Source: Streptomyces aurantiacus JA 4570
Lineage (GTDB): Bacteria; Actinomycetota; Actinomycetes; Streptomycetales; Streptomycetaceae
Assembly (NCBI RefSeq): GCF_000414115.1
Contig: NZ_AOPZ01000159.1
Span: 1 to 48,663 of the forward strand
Direction: 5' to 3'
DNA: 48,663 nucleotides
The notes beneath the pieces are model-generated. The model did no database searches, was not told where the DNA came from, and was given only the letters and a program-made list of their open reading frames with translations. Made by a program: the position numbers and the translations under genes. This document shows positions 19,208 through 31,200 of this stretch, in pieces; within the stretch, counting starts at the first letter, position 1; each line of letters starts with the position of its first letter.

Positions 19208-22200
19208 CAGGAACCAGCCCCTTCCACGGTGGCACCGGACTCGCCACCGTCCTGACCTGCAACGGGAGTGAATCGGTCGACGTACCGGCGCAGCACCGCG
19301 TTGAAGGTCCCGGGGTCTTCGAGCATCACGAAGTGCCCGACGCCGTCGACGAGTTCCACCTCCACGCCGTAGCGGCGCGCGGCGGTCAGGTTCGTCGGCA
19401 TCCAGGACGTCGAGTTGATCAGCACCAGCGGTACGTCGAAGTGCTTGGGCACGTCCTGGAGGTAGGTCAGCAGCTCGCGGAACGCGCCCGACACGACGTC
19501 GGCGCCGGTCTCCTCCCGGGTACGGGCGACCAGTTGGACGAGGTCGTCCCGCGCGTCGTCGAGGAACAGCTCGCGCGGCTGCATGGGCTGGTCCATGAAC
19601 GTCCGCGCGAAGCGGTCGAGCTCATCCGCGTCCATGGCCTTGGGCTCGAAGTTGTGCAGCGTGTCCACGCCGATCAGGGCACGGACCCGCCCGCCGAGCA
19701 GCCGTTCGGCGGCCAGCATCACGGGCCCGCCCAGCGAGTGGCCGACGAGGATCACGTCGTCGAGCCCCGCGTGGTCGACGACGGCCGCGACGTCCTCGGC
19801 GAACGCCTCGACGGTCCACCGCCGCCGGGTCCCGCCCGAACCGCCGTGCCCGGCGAGGTTCAGGGTGACCACGGTGTGCCGCCCCGCGAAGTGATCGACC
19901 TGGAGGTCCCAGAACGTGGCGTCGCAGCCGAGGCCGTGGATGAACACCAGAGCCGTCGGCCCGCTGCCGCGCACGCGGTAGGTGACGCGGTTGCCGTCGG
20001 CGGACGAGGCCGTGGCGGCGGGCAGGCCGACGGCGGCCGCGTCCTGCGGCTTGCGGGCGATGACGCCGACGTGCTCCATGTCGGGGGCGGGCGCGCCGTA
20101 CGACTCGCGGTCCACTCCCACGGCGCCGAAGAACCCGGCCCGTTCCACGACGAACCCCGCGGCCTCGCACTCCCGGCGGAACACGTCGGGGTCGATGGCG
20201 TTGATCAGCGGCGGGCCGCCGATCACATGGGCTTCCTCGAAGTGCGCGGCGACATCGTCGATATAGCCGGGCCACGGGTCACCGGCGCGCTTGCGCGCTT
20301 CGTAGTCGGCGGCCTTGGACGCCCAGTACCCGAAGTACGGCGAGTCCGAGCTGAGGAAGACCTTCCCGCCGGGCGCCAGCCAGTCGTACATCTTGCGCAG
20401 GGTGAGCCGTACACCGTCGGGCGTGAGGAAGTGCATCACCCGGCTGGCGTGCACGGCCGTGAACCGTCCGGCCTCGAAGTCGACGTCGGGCAGCATGCCG
20501 CGGCGCAGGGAGAGCCGTTCCCTGGCCTCGTCGTTGACGCGCTGTTCGAGGATGTCCAGGTGCTTCTGCTCCATGTCGAGCGCCACGACCCGCGCCCCGC
20601 GCTCCAGTGCGGCGATGCTCGCCACTCCGTACGCGCACCCCAGGTCGAGGACCTCGCCGTCGCCACCGCCGGCGTACTCGGCGAACTCCGCGGAGTACGG
20701 GATCAGCCGCTCGACCATCACCCCGGTGCGGTTCAGGGTCGCGACCATGCCGCCGAAGTCGATGGCGGCCGCCGCCTTGAGGTCCTCCAGGACGTCGTGG
20801 TCACGGGTGACCGGGTGGGCAGCCGCGGTGTCTTCAGCCGACGGGGCCACGGGGGCGGACGGGTCCGTCAGGGGCGTCAGCGACACGCGTGGCGGCTGGT
20901 CGGTGGCGGACGTGGCACCGGCTGTGTCGAGCCGGTGCGGTACGTCCGCGAGGTCCCGGAGGACGACCGGCTTGCCCGGCACAGCCGTGGCCTCGACCGG
21001 CTGCCGCGCGGGCGCCTCGGCGCCGGAGGACGGGCCCGTCACCCAGTAGCGGTTCCTGGCGAACGGGTACGCGGGCAGCCGCAGCCGGGGCACGCGGTGC
21101 CCGCCGGACTGCGGGACGGGGTTCGGGACGGTGTCTCCGGCCACGTAACCGCGGGCCAGCTCCACGAGGGCCGCCCGTCGCGCCGCCGCGGCGAGTGTCG
21201 TGTCCCGGGCGCTGTCGGCGGACTCCGTCATACGGTCCTGCTGCCGCGAGGTGGCGGTGAAGCCGCGGGGCACGACGCCCGCGAAGCACGCGCCGGGGCG
21301 GGCGGTGCGCGTACGGCGCCACTCGGTCCAGAGGGCCGCCGCCTCGTCGAGGGAGCCCACGACGAGGGCGCAGCGGTGCCGGAAGTGGTGGCGTCCGGTG
21401 ACGAGCGTGGCGCTGAGCCGGGGCAGGTCGGCGTCCGTCAGGGAGCCGCTCGCGATCCGGTCGAGCAGGGCGTCGACGACCGCTTCGAGGGCCGTTCCGG
21501 TCTTCGCGGACACCGGGAGCAGGTAGGCGGGCTGGGTGGGAACGGGCGCGGGCGCGGCGCGCCGGCCGGTGTACTCCCGTACGACCACGTGGGCGTTGGT
21601 GCCGCTCATGCCGAACGCGCTGACCGCGCCCGTCCGGTGGCCGTACGGCGGTGCCGGCCACTCCTTCGTCACCTTGTTGACGTAGAAGGGGCTCTCGCTC
21701 CAGTCGATGTACTCGTTGTCGCGTTCGCAGTGCAGGCTCGGCGGGATGGTGCGGTGGCGCAGCGCCTCGGACAGGCAGACCAGGCCCACCAGGCCGGAGG
21801 CGGCGAAGGTGTGGCCGATGTTGGGCTTGGTCGAGGTCAGGGCGCAGAACCCGCGCTCGTCGGTGTGCCGGGCGAAGGCGGCGCGCAGCGCGTTCACCTC
21901 GACGGGGTCACCGAGCTTGGTTCCGGTGCCGTGGGTCACGACGTAGCCGAGGTCCGCCGGGTCGATGCCGCCGCGCTCGTGGACGGATTCCAGGAGTTCG
22001 CGCTGGGCGTCGCCCGAGGGGGCGGTGATGCCGTTGGTCCTGCCGTCGTAGTTGAGGCCGCCGGCCGTGATCACGCTGCGGACGGGGTCGCCGTGGGCTT
22101 CCGCGTCCGCCAGCGGGCGCAGCACCAGGGCCGTCACCGCCTCGCCGGGGACCATGCCGTCGGCGTCCTGGTCGAAGGTGGCGCACCGGCCGGTGGCCGA

Positions 22201-25200
22201 GAGCATGCCGGCGTCGCTCATGGCGGCCAGCGACTCCGGGGCGAGGACGAAGTTCGCCGCCGCGACGACGGCGATGTCGCACTCGCCCTGGCGCAGGCTC
22301 GCGCGCGCCTGGTGCAGCGCCACCAGGCCCGAGGAGCAGGACGTGTTGACCGCGAGGACGGGCCCCTTGAGGTCGAGGAAGTACGACAGGCGCGCGGCGA
22401 GCACCCCGTCGTGGTTCGAGGTGACGTTGCCGCCGCCCCCGTCGAGGAGCCGGTAGTCGCCCTGCTCCACACCGACGAACACGCCGACGCGACGGCCCTC
22501 GAGCTCCTGGGCGCCCAGGGCTGCGTCCTCCAACGCCTTCCAGCACTCCTGGAGGAGGTGGCGCTGGCGTGGGTCCAGTGCGCGCGCCTCCTTGGGGGCG
22601 ATCTCGAAGAAGGCGGCGTCGAATTCGTCTGCCCAGTCGATGCTGCCCATCCAGCGGTACGGCCTCGACTCGTCGCCGTCCGGCGCCGGGGCCGCGCCGA
22701 AGCGGGCGGGCGGCAGTTCGCGGACGAGGTCCTTGCCGTCGGTGAGCGCGCTCCAGAAGGCGTCCACGTCACGACAGCCGGGGAAGATGCCGCTCATGCC
22801 GATGATGGCGATGGCGTCGTCGTCCTCGGGTGCGGCGGGTGCGGGCGCGTGTGCGGCGGGGGCGGGCGCGGGTTCGACGGTCTGCTCCCGCTCTTGCTCG
22901 GTGGCCCGTGACGGCACCGTCGCGGCGGCGCCCGGCACGGTGACGGACGGGTCGGCCAGGAGGTGGTCGGTCAGGCGGCGCACCGACGGGTGGTCGTAGA
23001 GGACGGTGGGCTGGAGCGGGGTGCCGAGGTGTTCCGCGAGCCGGTGGGCGAGCTGGGTGAGGCGGATGGAGTCCAGGCCCAGGTCGTGGAACCCGCTGTC
23101 GTCGTCGAGCTGTTCCACCGGGGCCTTCAGGACGTGGGCGACGACGTCACGTACCGCGTCGGCGAGGTCGGCGCGGCGCCGGTCGCGCGCGGCCGGCGCG
23201 TCCGCCGCGGAGGGCCCCCCGGGCGTCGACGGTCCGCCGGGCGCGGCGACAGCCGGTATCTGACGGCGCGTCACGCGTACGAGGGCCTGTTCGGCCAGGG
23301 CCCGCGCCCGCTCGGCGGGTGCGTGCAGGACCAGCGGCGCGGCTGTGCCGGGCCGCACCGTGAGCAGGCGTTCAAGGACGGCGAGTCCGGTTCCGGCGGG
23401 CAGGGGGCGCTGGCCGCTGCCGTCCAGGTACGCCCGGACGAAGTCGCCGTCCGTCGCGCGCTGGGCGGCGGCGCCCAGGGCGCCGTCCTCCCACAGCGGC
23501 CAGGCGACGGCGAGCAGGCGCGAGCCCGCGTCGCGCTCGGCCAGGGCACGCGCGTACGCCGTCTGGAAGCGGTTGGCGACCGCGTAGTCGCAGCTGCCGA
23601 AGTCGCCGAGGGTCGCGGAACTCGACGAGAAGAGGCAGACGAACCCTTCGGGGCGCAGCACGCGGGTGGTGGCCAGGGCCCGCTGGAGTGCGAGCGTCCC
23701 GCTCACCTTGGCGGCGAGGACCTGCTGTGCCGCCTCCCGCGTGGTGTCCGTCACGGGCGACTTCTGGGCCGTGCCCGCGGCGTGCACGACGCCGTCGAGT
23801 CGACGCAGGGCGGACGGCAGCGCCTCCAGGACGGCGACGAGGGCGTTCTCGTCGGTGACGTCGGCGCGGCGGCAGACGACCTGGCCGCCGTGCGCGCCGA
23901 GTTCCGCGGCCCACGCCTCGTCGGCCGCGCTCAGCGGTGAGCGGCCGAGCAGGACGAGGTGGGCGCGGTACGCGCGGGCCAGGTGCTCGGCGACGCGGCG
24001 GCCGAGGCCGCCGAAGGCGCCGGTGATCAGGTACGTGCCGCCCTCGCGCAGGACGGCGGGGCCGTGCGCCGGGGGCTCGGGCAGGCTCGCCACCTGGCAG
24101 ACGTGGCGCTCCCCGTCCCGGTACAGGGCGGCGGTCCTGTGCTCCTGGAGCTGCTCGGTCAGCAGCAGCTCCGCCCAGCGGCTCGCGGGTGCGGTGCCTT
24201 CGTGCAGTACGACGCGCAGGGCGGTGCCGGGCAGCGGTCCGGCCAGGGAGCGCTCGTAGCCGATCAGGGCGTCCAGGGCGGCCCGGTCCACGGCGTCGTC
24301 GCCGTCGTGGGCGCGGCCGAAGTGTCCGGCGACGAGCACGTCGGAGACGTCGTGTCCGGTGGCGGCGACGGCCCGCACCAGCTCGCCGACGTCGGCGAGC
24401 TCCCGCAGCAGCGGTGTGCCGTCGGGCCCGTCGGGGTGTTCGGTGGGCCACAGGTAGTGCACGGCGTCGAGGCCGCCGTGGGCGTCGGCGACGGCGGCGA
24501 GCACCCGTGCCCAGCCGCGCTCGTCCTCGGGGTCGAGCCGGTACACCGAGGGCCCGTCCGCCTCCCCCGGCGCGGGAGCGGTCGCCCGGGCGTCGGGCTT
24601 GGCGACGAACACCAGTCGGGTGCCGGGCGCGTGCCGCAGCGTCGCGGCGCGATAGGCGTCCTGGGCCTCGCGGTCCGACAGGAAGGCCGCGACCACACGC
24701 GGGGCGGCCGCGACGGCGTCGGCGACCGGTTCAGGGGCCCGGGCCACCCAGCGCTCCTCGAAGAAGCGGGGTGCCACGGTTTCCCCGGTGGTGGCCGGCG
24801 CGGCGGCCGGGTGCTCCGCGCGCAGCCAGAAGTGCTCTTCGGCGAACGGGTAGGCGGGCAGGCTGACCCGGCGCGGCCGTGCCCCGTCCGCGTACAGCCG
24901 TGTCCACGCGACGGGTTCGCCGGCCTCCCACAGCCGGGCCACCTTGTCGAGCCTGCGGTCGGCGAGCCACTGCTGGACCAGGGCGTGCCGGTCCGCCTCG
25001 TCGAGGACGTCGGAGAGGGCCGTCGCGGCACCGGGGGCCGCCTGCGCGGGCGCGTCCGGACGGTCCTCGCGCCGGGCGAAGTCCTCCAGCGCGCCCACGA
25101 GTTCGGCCACGGTGTCCACGACGAACGCCGCCCGGCACGCCATGGCCGTGCGTCCCACCTGGAAGGTGAAGGCGATGTCGGCGAGGCGGGGCGCGCCCGT

Positions 25201-28200
25201 CGCCGTCGGCTGCTCCTCGACGAGGTGGCGTGCCAGGACGCGGGCGTAGCGGCGCAGGGCCTCGGGGGTCCGGGCCGACAGGGGTACGAGGTGCGGGCCC
25301 GCCAGGTCTCGGCCGTCCCGCGGAGGGGCCTCTTCCAGGACGGCGTGGACGTTCGTGCCGCCGATGCCGAAGGAGCTGACCGCCGCGCGCAGGGGCGTGT
25401 CCGTGTCCGGCAGCGGTGTGAGGGTGTCGACGACGTGGAACGGCGAGTTCGCGAAGTCGATCCCCGGGTTCGGTGCCTCGTGGTTGATGGTCGGCGGCAC
25501 CACGCGGTGGCCGAGGACGAGGGCGGACTTGACGAGGCCGGCGAGGCCCGCGGCGGCGTCGAGGTGGCCCACGTTCGCCTTCACGGAGCCGATGCCGCAG
25601 AAGCCGGTGGCGTCGGTGTGCCGCCGGAAGGCCGCCGAGACCGCGTTCACCTCGATGGGGTCGCCGATCACGGTGCCGGTGCCGTGCGCCTCCAGGTACC
25701 GGACGGTTTCGGCGCGGACCCCGGCGCGGTCCAGGACGGAGGCGACGAGCTCGCTCTGGCCCGCCTCGCTCGGCGCGTAGTAACCCGCCTTGCGCGCACC
25801 GTCGTTGTTCATGCCCACGCCCCGCACGAGCGCGTAGACGTGGTCGCCGTCGCGCACGGCGGCGCGGGCGTCCTTGAGCAGGACGACGACGGCGCCCTCG
25901 CCGCCGATCATCCCGGCGGCGTCCGCGGCGAACGGCTTGCAGTGCCCGTCGGGCGACAGCGTCATGCCCTCCTCGTAGAGGTGGCCGACGGTCTCCTCGC
26001 CGTACATCGCGCAGCCGCCGACCAGCGCGTGCGTGGTCTGGCCCGCCTGGATGCCCTGGCAGGCCAGGGCGAGGCCGGCCAGCGACGACGAGCAGTTGCT
26101 GTGCACGAACAGGCTCGGTCCGCGCAGGCCGAGCCGGTGCGACACGGTCGTGGGCGCCGTACCGGGCTGGGCCTGGAGGAAGCCGACCAGGGCCTCGGAG
26201 TCGCGGCGGACGCCGGGGCCCGCGACGGGCGCCTGGTAGAGGGCGTTCGCGGTGGACATGTACACGGCCGCGTCGGCGATGTCCGCGGGCAGGTACGCGG
26301 CGTCCTCGACGGCCTTCCAGGCGTGCTGGAGCAGTTGGCGCGCCTGCGGGTCCATCAGTTCGGCGTCGCGCGCCGAGACCTGGAAGAACGCGGCGTCGAA
26401 GTGGCCCTTGCCGCGCATGCTGGCGCGGACCGGCACATGGGCCGGGTCCTGGATCAGTCGCTCGTCGAGGCCGAGACGGCGCAGTTCGTCGGGCGCGCAC
26501 AGCTCCACGCTCTCGGTGCCCGAGACCAGGTTGCGCCAGAACGCGCGGTGGTCGTCGGCGCCGGGAAGCCCGACAGAGATGCCGATGACGGCGACGGCCC
26601 CGTCGAGGTGGTCCCCCGGAGCAGCGGCGGTGGCCGGGGCGGGCCGGTGAGCGGAGTCGGTGCGGACGGCGCCGGGGTGCACGGCCGTGGACGCCGGGCC
26701 CGGCTCGGCGGACGGCCGCTGCCCGTGGCCCGACTCGGCACGCAGCCGTGCGGCCGTGCCACGGGCGTCGACGCAGCCGAAGACGTCCGCCGACGTGAAG
26801 GGGACGCCGAAGCGCGCGGCGACGCGGTCGGCAAGGACCACCGCGAGGACGGAGTTGCCGCCCGCGTCCAGGAAGGCGTCCGTGGGACGGAGCCCGTCGA
26901 CGCCGAGCACCTCCCGCCACAGGTCGAGGACGTCGCTGTCGCGCACGGTGGTGCTGCGGGCGGGCCCGCGCGGGGCGTCGGCGGCGGGCGTGGGTGCCGA
27001 GGCGGGTTCGGGCGCGGGCAGCGTGATCGGGCGTCGTGCCAGGGCGAGCCGGTCCACCTTGCCGTTGGGGGTCTGCGGCAGCCGGTCGATCGGCAGGAGG
27101 AAGGAGGGCAGCATGTACGCGGGCAGGCTGCCGCGCAGATGTGCGGTGAGCTCACGCGCGGTCGCGTCCGGGCCCTCCGTCGCGCCGGTCCAGTACGCGA
27201 CGAGCTGGGTGCCGCCCGTCGCGGGCTCGGTCCTGGTGACGACGGCGCACTCGCGGACGGCGGGGTGCCGGGTCAGGGCGTGCTCGATCTCGCCCGGCTC
27301 GACGCGGAAGCCGCGCACCTTCACCTGCGAGTCGATGCGTCCCAGGCACTCGACGGAGCCGTCCGGGAGGCGGCGCGCCAGGTCGCCCGTGCGGTACAGC
27401 CTGGCGCCGGGAGTGAACGGGTCCGCGGGGAACCGTTCGGCGGTGAGCTCCGGCTTGCCGAGGTAGCCGAGCGCGAGGCCGTCGCCCGCGATGCACAGCT
27501 CGCCGGGCACACCGATCGGGGCGGTCCTGCCCCGATCGTCCAGGATGTGGATGCGGGTGTTGTCGATGGGGCGGCCGATGGTGACGCGGCGGCCCGCCTC
27601 GACGCGCGCGACCGTGGACCACACGGTCGTCTCGGTGGGCCCGAACATGTTCCAGACCTCGCCGCCCGACGCCGTCAGGCGTTCCTTGAGCGCCTCGGAC
27701 ATCGCTTCGCCGCCGCACAGCACCCGCAGGCCCTCGGCGTTGGTCCAGCCCGTGTGCAGCAGCATCGTCCAGGTCGCGGGTGTCGCCTGCATGACGGTGG
27801 GCCGCACTCGCGCGATCAGCGCGGCGAGCCGGTCGGCGGAGCGCGCGGTCTCCGGGACGCTGAGATGGCACTGAGCGCCGGTGATCAACGGCAGGTAGAG
27901 CTCGAGGGCGGCGATGTCGAAGCTGTGCGTCGTCACCGCGAGGAGCCGGTCCTCGGCGCGCAGGCCCGGCTGCTTCGCCATCGAGCACAGGAAGTTGGTG
28001 AGCGCGCGATGGGGCACGACGACGCCCTTGGGCATGCCCGTGCTGCCCGAGGTGTAGATGACGTACGCGGGGTCCTCGCCGGTGGGCGCGGGGTCGTCCA
28101 CGGCAGCCGCTGACTCCTCGGCTGCGGTGTCGGACTCGGGTTCGTCGAGGGCGAGCACGCGCTGTCCGGCCTCGTCCAGGCCGCCGAGGCGGGCGCGCAG

Positions 28201-31200
28201 CGCGGACTGGCTGAGGACCAGCGCGGGCGCGGCGTCGTCGAGGATGTGGGCGATGCGGTCCCGCGGGTAGTCGGGGTCGAGCGGGATGTAGGCGCCGCCG
28301 GCCCGCAGGGTGGCGAGCAGGGCTACGACCAGGTCGACCGAGCGCTCCAGGTACACCGCGACCAGGCTGCCGGGGCCGACGCCGAGGCGGCGCAGGCGTC
28401 CGGCGAGCCGTCGCGTGCGCTCGTCCAGCTGCGCGTACGTGACGGACTCGGCGCCCGCGACGAGTGCGACCGCATCCGGTGTGCGCGCCGCCTGGTCGGC
28501 GAACAGCTCGTGGACGCGGGCCCGCGGCTGGGCCACGGCGGTGTCGTTCCACGCCACGGTGAGGGTGTGCAGCTCCTCGGGCGACACCGCCGAGCAGTCG
28601 TCGAGCCGCTGGTGGGGTGCCGTGGCCGGGGCGGACTCCAGCAGGTGGACGTACTGACGCAGCAGCCGCTCGACGGTGCCGGCGTCGAACAGGGCAGGGT
28701 CGTACTTCCCCTTGACGGTGAACCCGTCCTCGGTGCCGTGCGGCGCGATGACCTCCAGGACGAGCTCGTACTCGCCCTCCTGATGGATGCCCTCGACGTA
28801 GTGGACGTCCGGGGCCCCGGACGTGACGTCCTCGAGCCAGTCCTGGTACATGAACGCGTTCCGGAACACCGGCGCGGAGCCGTCCGCGCCGCCCAGGCCG
28901 AGCTCGCGGACCAGCGGGCCGAACGGGTAGTGGTGCGCGAGGGCGTCGAGCAGGGTCCCCTGCACGTCGGTGCACAGCTCGGCGAACGTCTGTCCGCCGG
29001 ACAGTCGGCTCCTGACGGGCACCATCGTGACGAAGTGGCCGACGGTGGCGTCGAAGCGGCGGTCCGGGCGGGCGCCGACCGGCATGCCGACGACGAGGTC
29101 GTCCTGCTGTGTGTACTGGCGCAGCAGGACCTGGTGCGCGGCCAGGAACACGGCGGACGGATAGACGCCGCGCTCGCGCGCGAACCGGGTGATCCGCTCG
29201 CCGAGGTCCGCGGGCAGCCGCACGACTTCGGTGGCGCCGTGCCGCCCCCGGTCGGGGGCGGAGCGCGGCCGGTCGGTGGGGAAGGCGGCGGCGGGCGGCA
29301 GTTGGGCGAGCCGCTCGCGCCAGTGGGCGAGCCGGGCCGCGCCCTCCTCGCCCGCCAGGAGGGCGCTCTCGTCGGCCACGAACTCGGCGTAGTCGGCGGC
29401 CGGACGCTCCTCGTCGGGCGGGGTGCCGCCGCCGAGGGCGGCCCGGTAGCCGGACAGCAGGTCCTTGACGAGGACGACGGCGGAGGCTCCGTCGAGGACG
29501 AGGTGGTGGGCGTTGAGGAGGATCCAGGCGGCGTCGTCGGGGCCCTGGAGGACGCTCAGCCTGCACAGCGGTCCGTGGTCCAGGTCGAAGGGCCGCCGGG
29601 CCTGTGCGCGTGCCTGCGCGAGCACCTCGTCGGGGTCGCTCACGGACAGCCGGTGCTCGGTGTACGCGGCCCGCGTGTCCTCGGCGCGGGCGAACACGAG
29701 CCGGTCGCCGTCACGGCGTACGACCGCCGAGAGGAGCGGATGCAGGGTGCGCACGTGGTCGAAGGCGGCGCGCAGCGCACGTGTGTCGAGACCGGACACC
29801 TTGAAGCAGAGCGGCACGTTGTACACGCTCGCGTCGGGCGCGGACTTCTGGAGGCTCCACAGGCCCCGCTGCCCCTCGGACAGCGGGTGCGGCACGAACT
29901 CCTCGGCGGGGCGGGGCGGTTCGGCCCGCCGGGCGTCCGCCGGACGGCGTACGCCGCCGAGGTGCCGGGCGAGGGCGTCGACGGTCCGGTGCTCGAAGAG
30001 CGCGGCCGAGCCGAAGTCCGGGTCGAGTTCGCTCCGTACCCGGCGGGCCAGGCGGACCAGGCCCATGGACGTGACGCCGAGCTCGGGGAACTCCCGGTCG
30101 GCGGCGACCTCGTGGGGCGTGCCGCCCAGCTCATCGGCGACGGCGGCGAGCAGCCAGTCGCGGACGTCCCCGGCTCGCGCGTCCGTGCCGGCGTTCGCAC
30201 GGTGCGCGTCCGGCCGCGCTGCGTCCCGCTGCGGTTCGTCCGACCGCGGTTCGTCCAGGGTCGCGGATGCGCGCGCCTCGTCCCGCGCCCGCTCCGCGTG
30301 CCCGTGGTCGCGCCTCTCCTCGTACCAGTGGTCCTTCTTCGCGAGCGGGTACGTGGGCAAGCTGACCCGGCGCGGCGGGTGTCCGTCGTACAGCTCGTGC
30401 CAGGCGACGCCCGCTCCGGTGAGCCAGCGCCGGGCCACCTCGTGCGGGGCACCGGCCGGAGCGCCCGGCGCGGGCGCGGGGGCGGTGGTGCCGGGGTCCG
30501 TGAGGTCGGAGTACCGGCCGGGGCCCGCGACACCGTGCTCGCTGAACTCCGTGAGGGCGGCGGCGAGTTCGGCGGTGGAGCGGACGACGAGCGCGAGGCG
30601 TACGGGCAGTTCGTCACGGCCGGTCTGGAGGGTGTACGCGATGTCGCGCAACGGCAGCGGGCGGCCGGTCCGCTCGGCGTCACCGAGGTGTTCGGCCAGC
30701 AGCGCGGCGGCCGTCCGCAGCCGCTCCGGGGTGTGCGCCGACAGCGGCACCGGACATGCCTCGTCGGCCGCAGGCCGGTCGGAGCGCGCCTCGTCGTCCA
30801 TGTGTTCCTCGATGATCAGGTGTGCGTTCGAGCCGCCCGCGCCGAAGCAGGAGATGCCCGCGCGCCGCGGCAGGGGGTGCCCTTCGGCGTCGGTCGGGTT
30901 CCAGGGGGTGAGCTCCCGCTGGACGAAGAACGGCGAATGCTTGAAGACGATGCCGGTGTTCAGGTCCTCGGCGTTGATGGAGGGCGCGATCACTCCGTGG
31001 CGCAGCTGCATCAGGACCTTGGTGAGCCCCGCGACGCCGGAGGCGCTCTCGCAGTGGCCGAGGTTGGACTTCAGCGAGCCGACCGCGCAGTACTGTCCGG
31101 GGCGCGCGTCGGCGAAGGCCCGGCCGAGCGCGGAGATCTCCAGGGAGTCCCCGAGCGGGGTCGCCGTGCCGTGGGCCTCCACGTAGCTGATGGTGTCCGG

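Noticed and set aside
11660..19255. 2531-codon open frame on the plus strand (and similar ones at 22-3501 and 19195-22911)
   Set aside because: Same antisense effect over genes C, D and B. No recognisable motif.
19729..19743. GHSLGG read as an acyltransferase GHSxG motif
   Set aside because: The surrounding fold (FIHGLG before, GHFVMLEDP after, about 250 residues) is an alpha/beta-hydrolase, not an AT. No AT exists in any module.
19255..20020. Hydrolase read as the terminal thioesterase of the pathway
   Set aside because: Gene C follows with a 1-nt overlap and its ACPs are needed by the same module. Chain growth continues.
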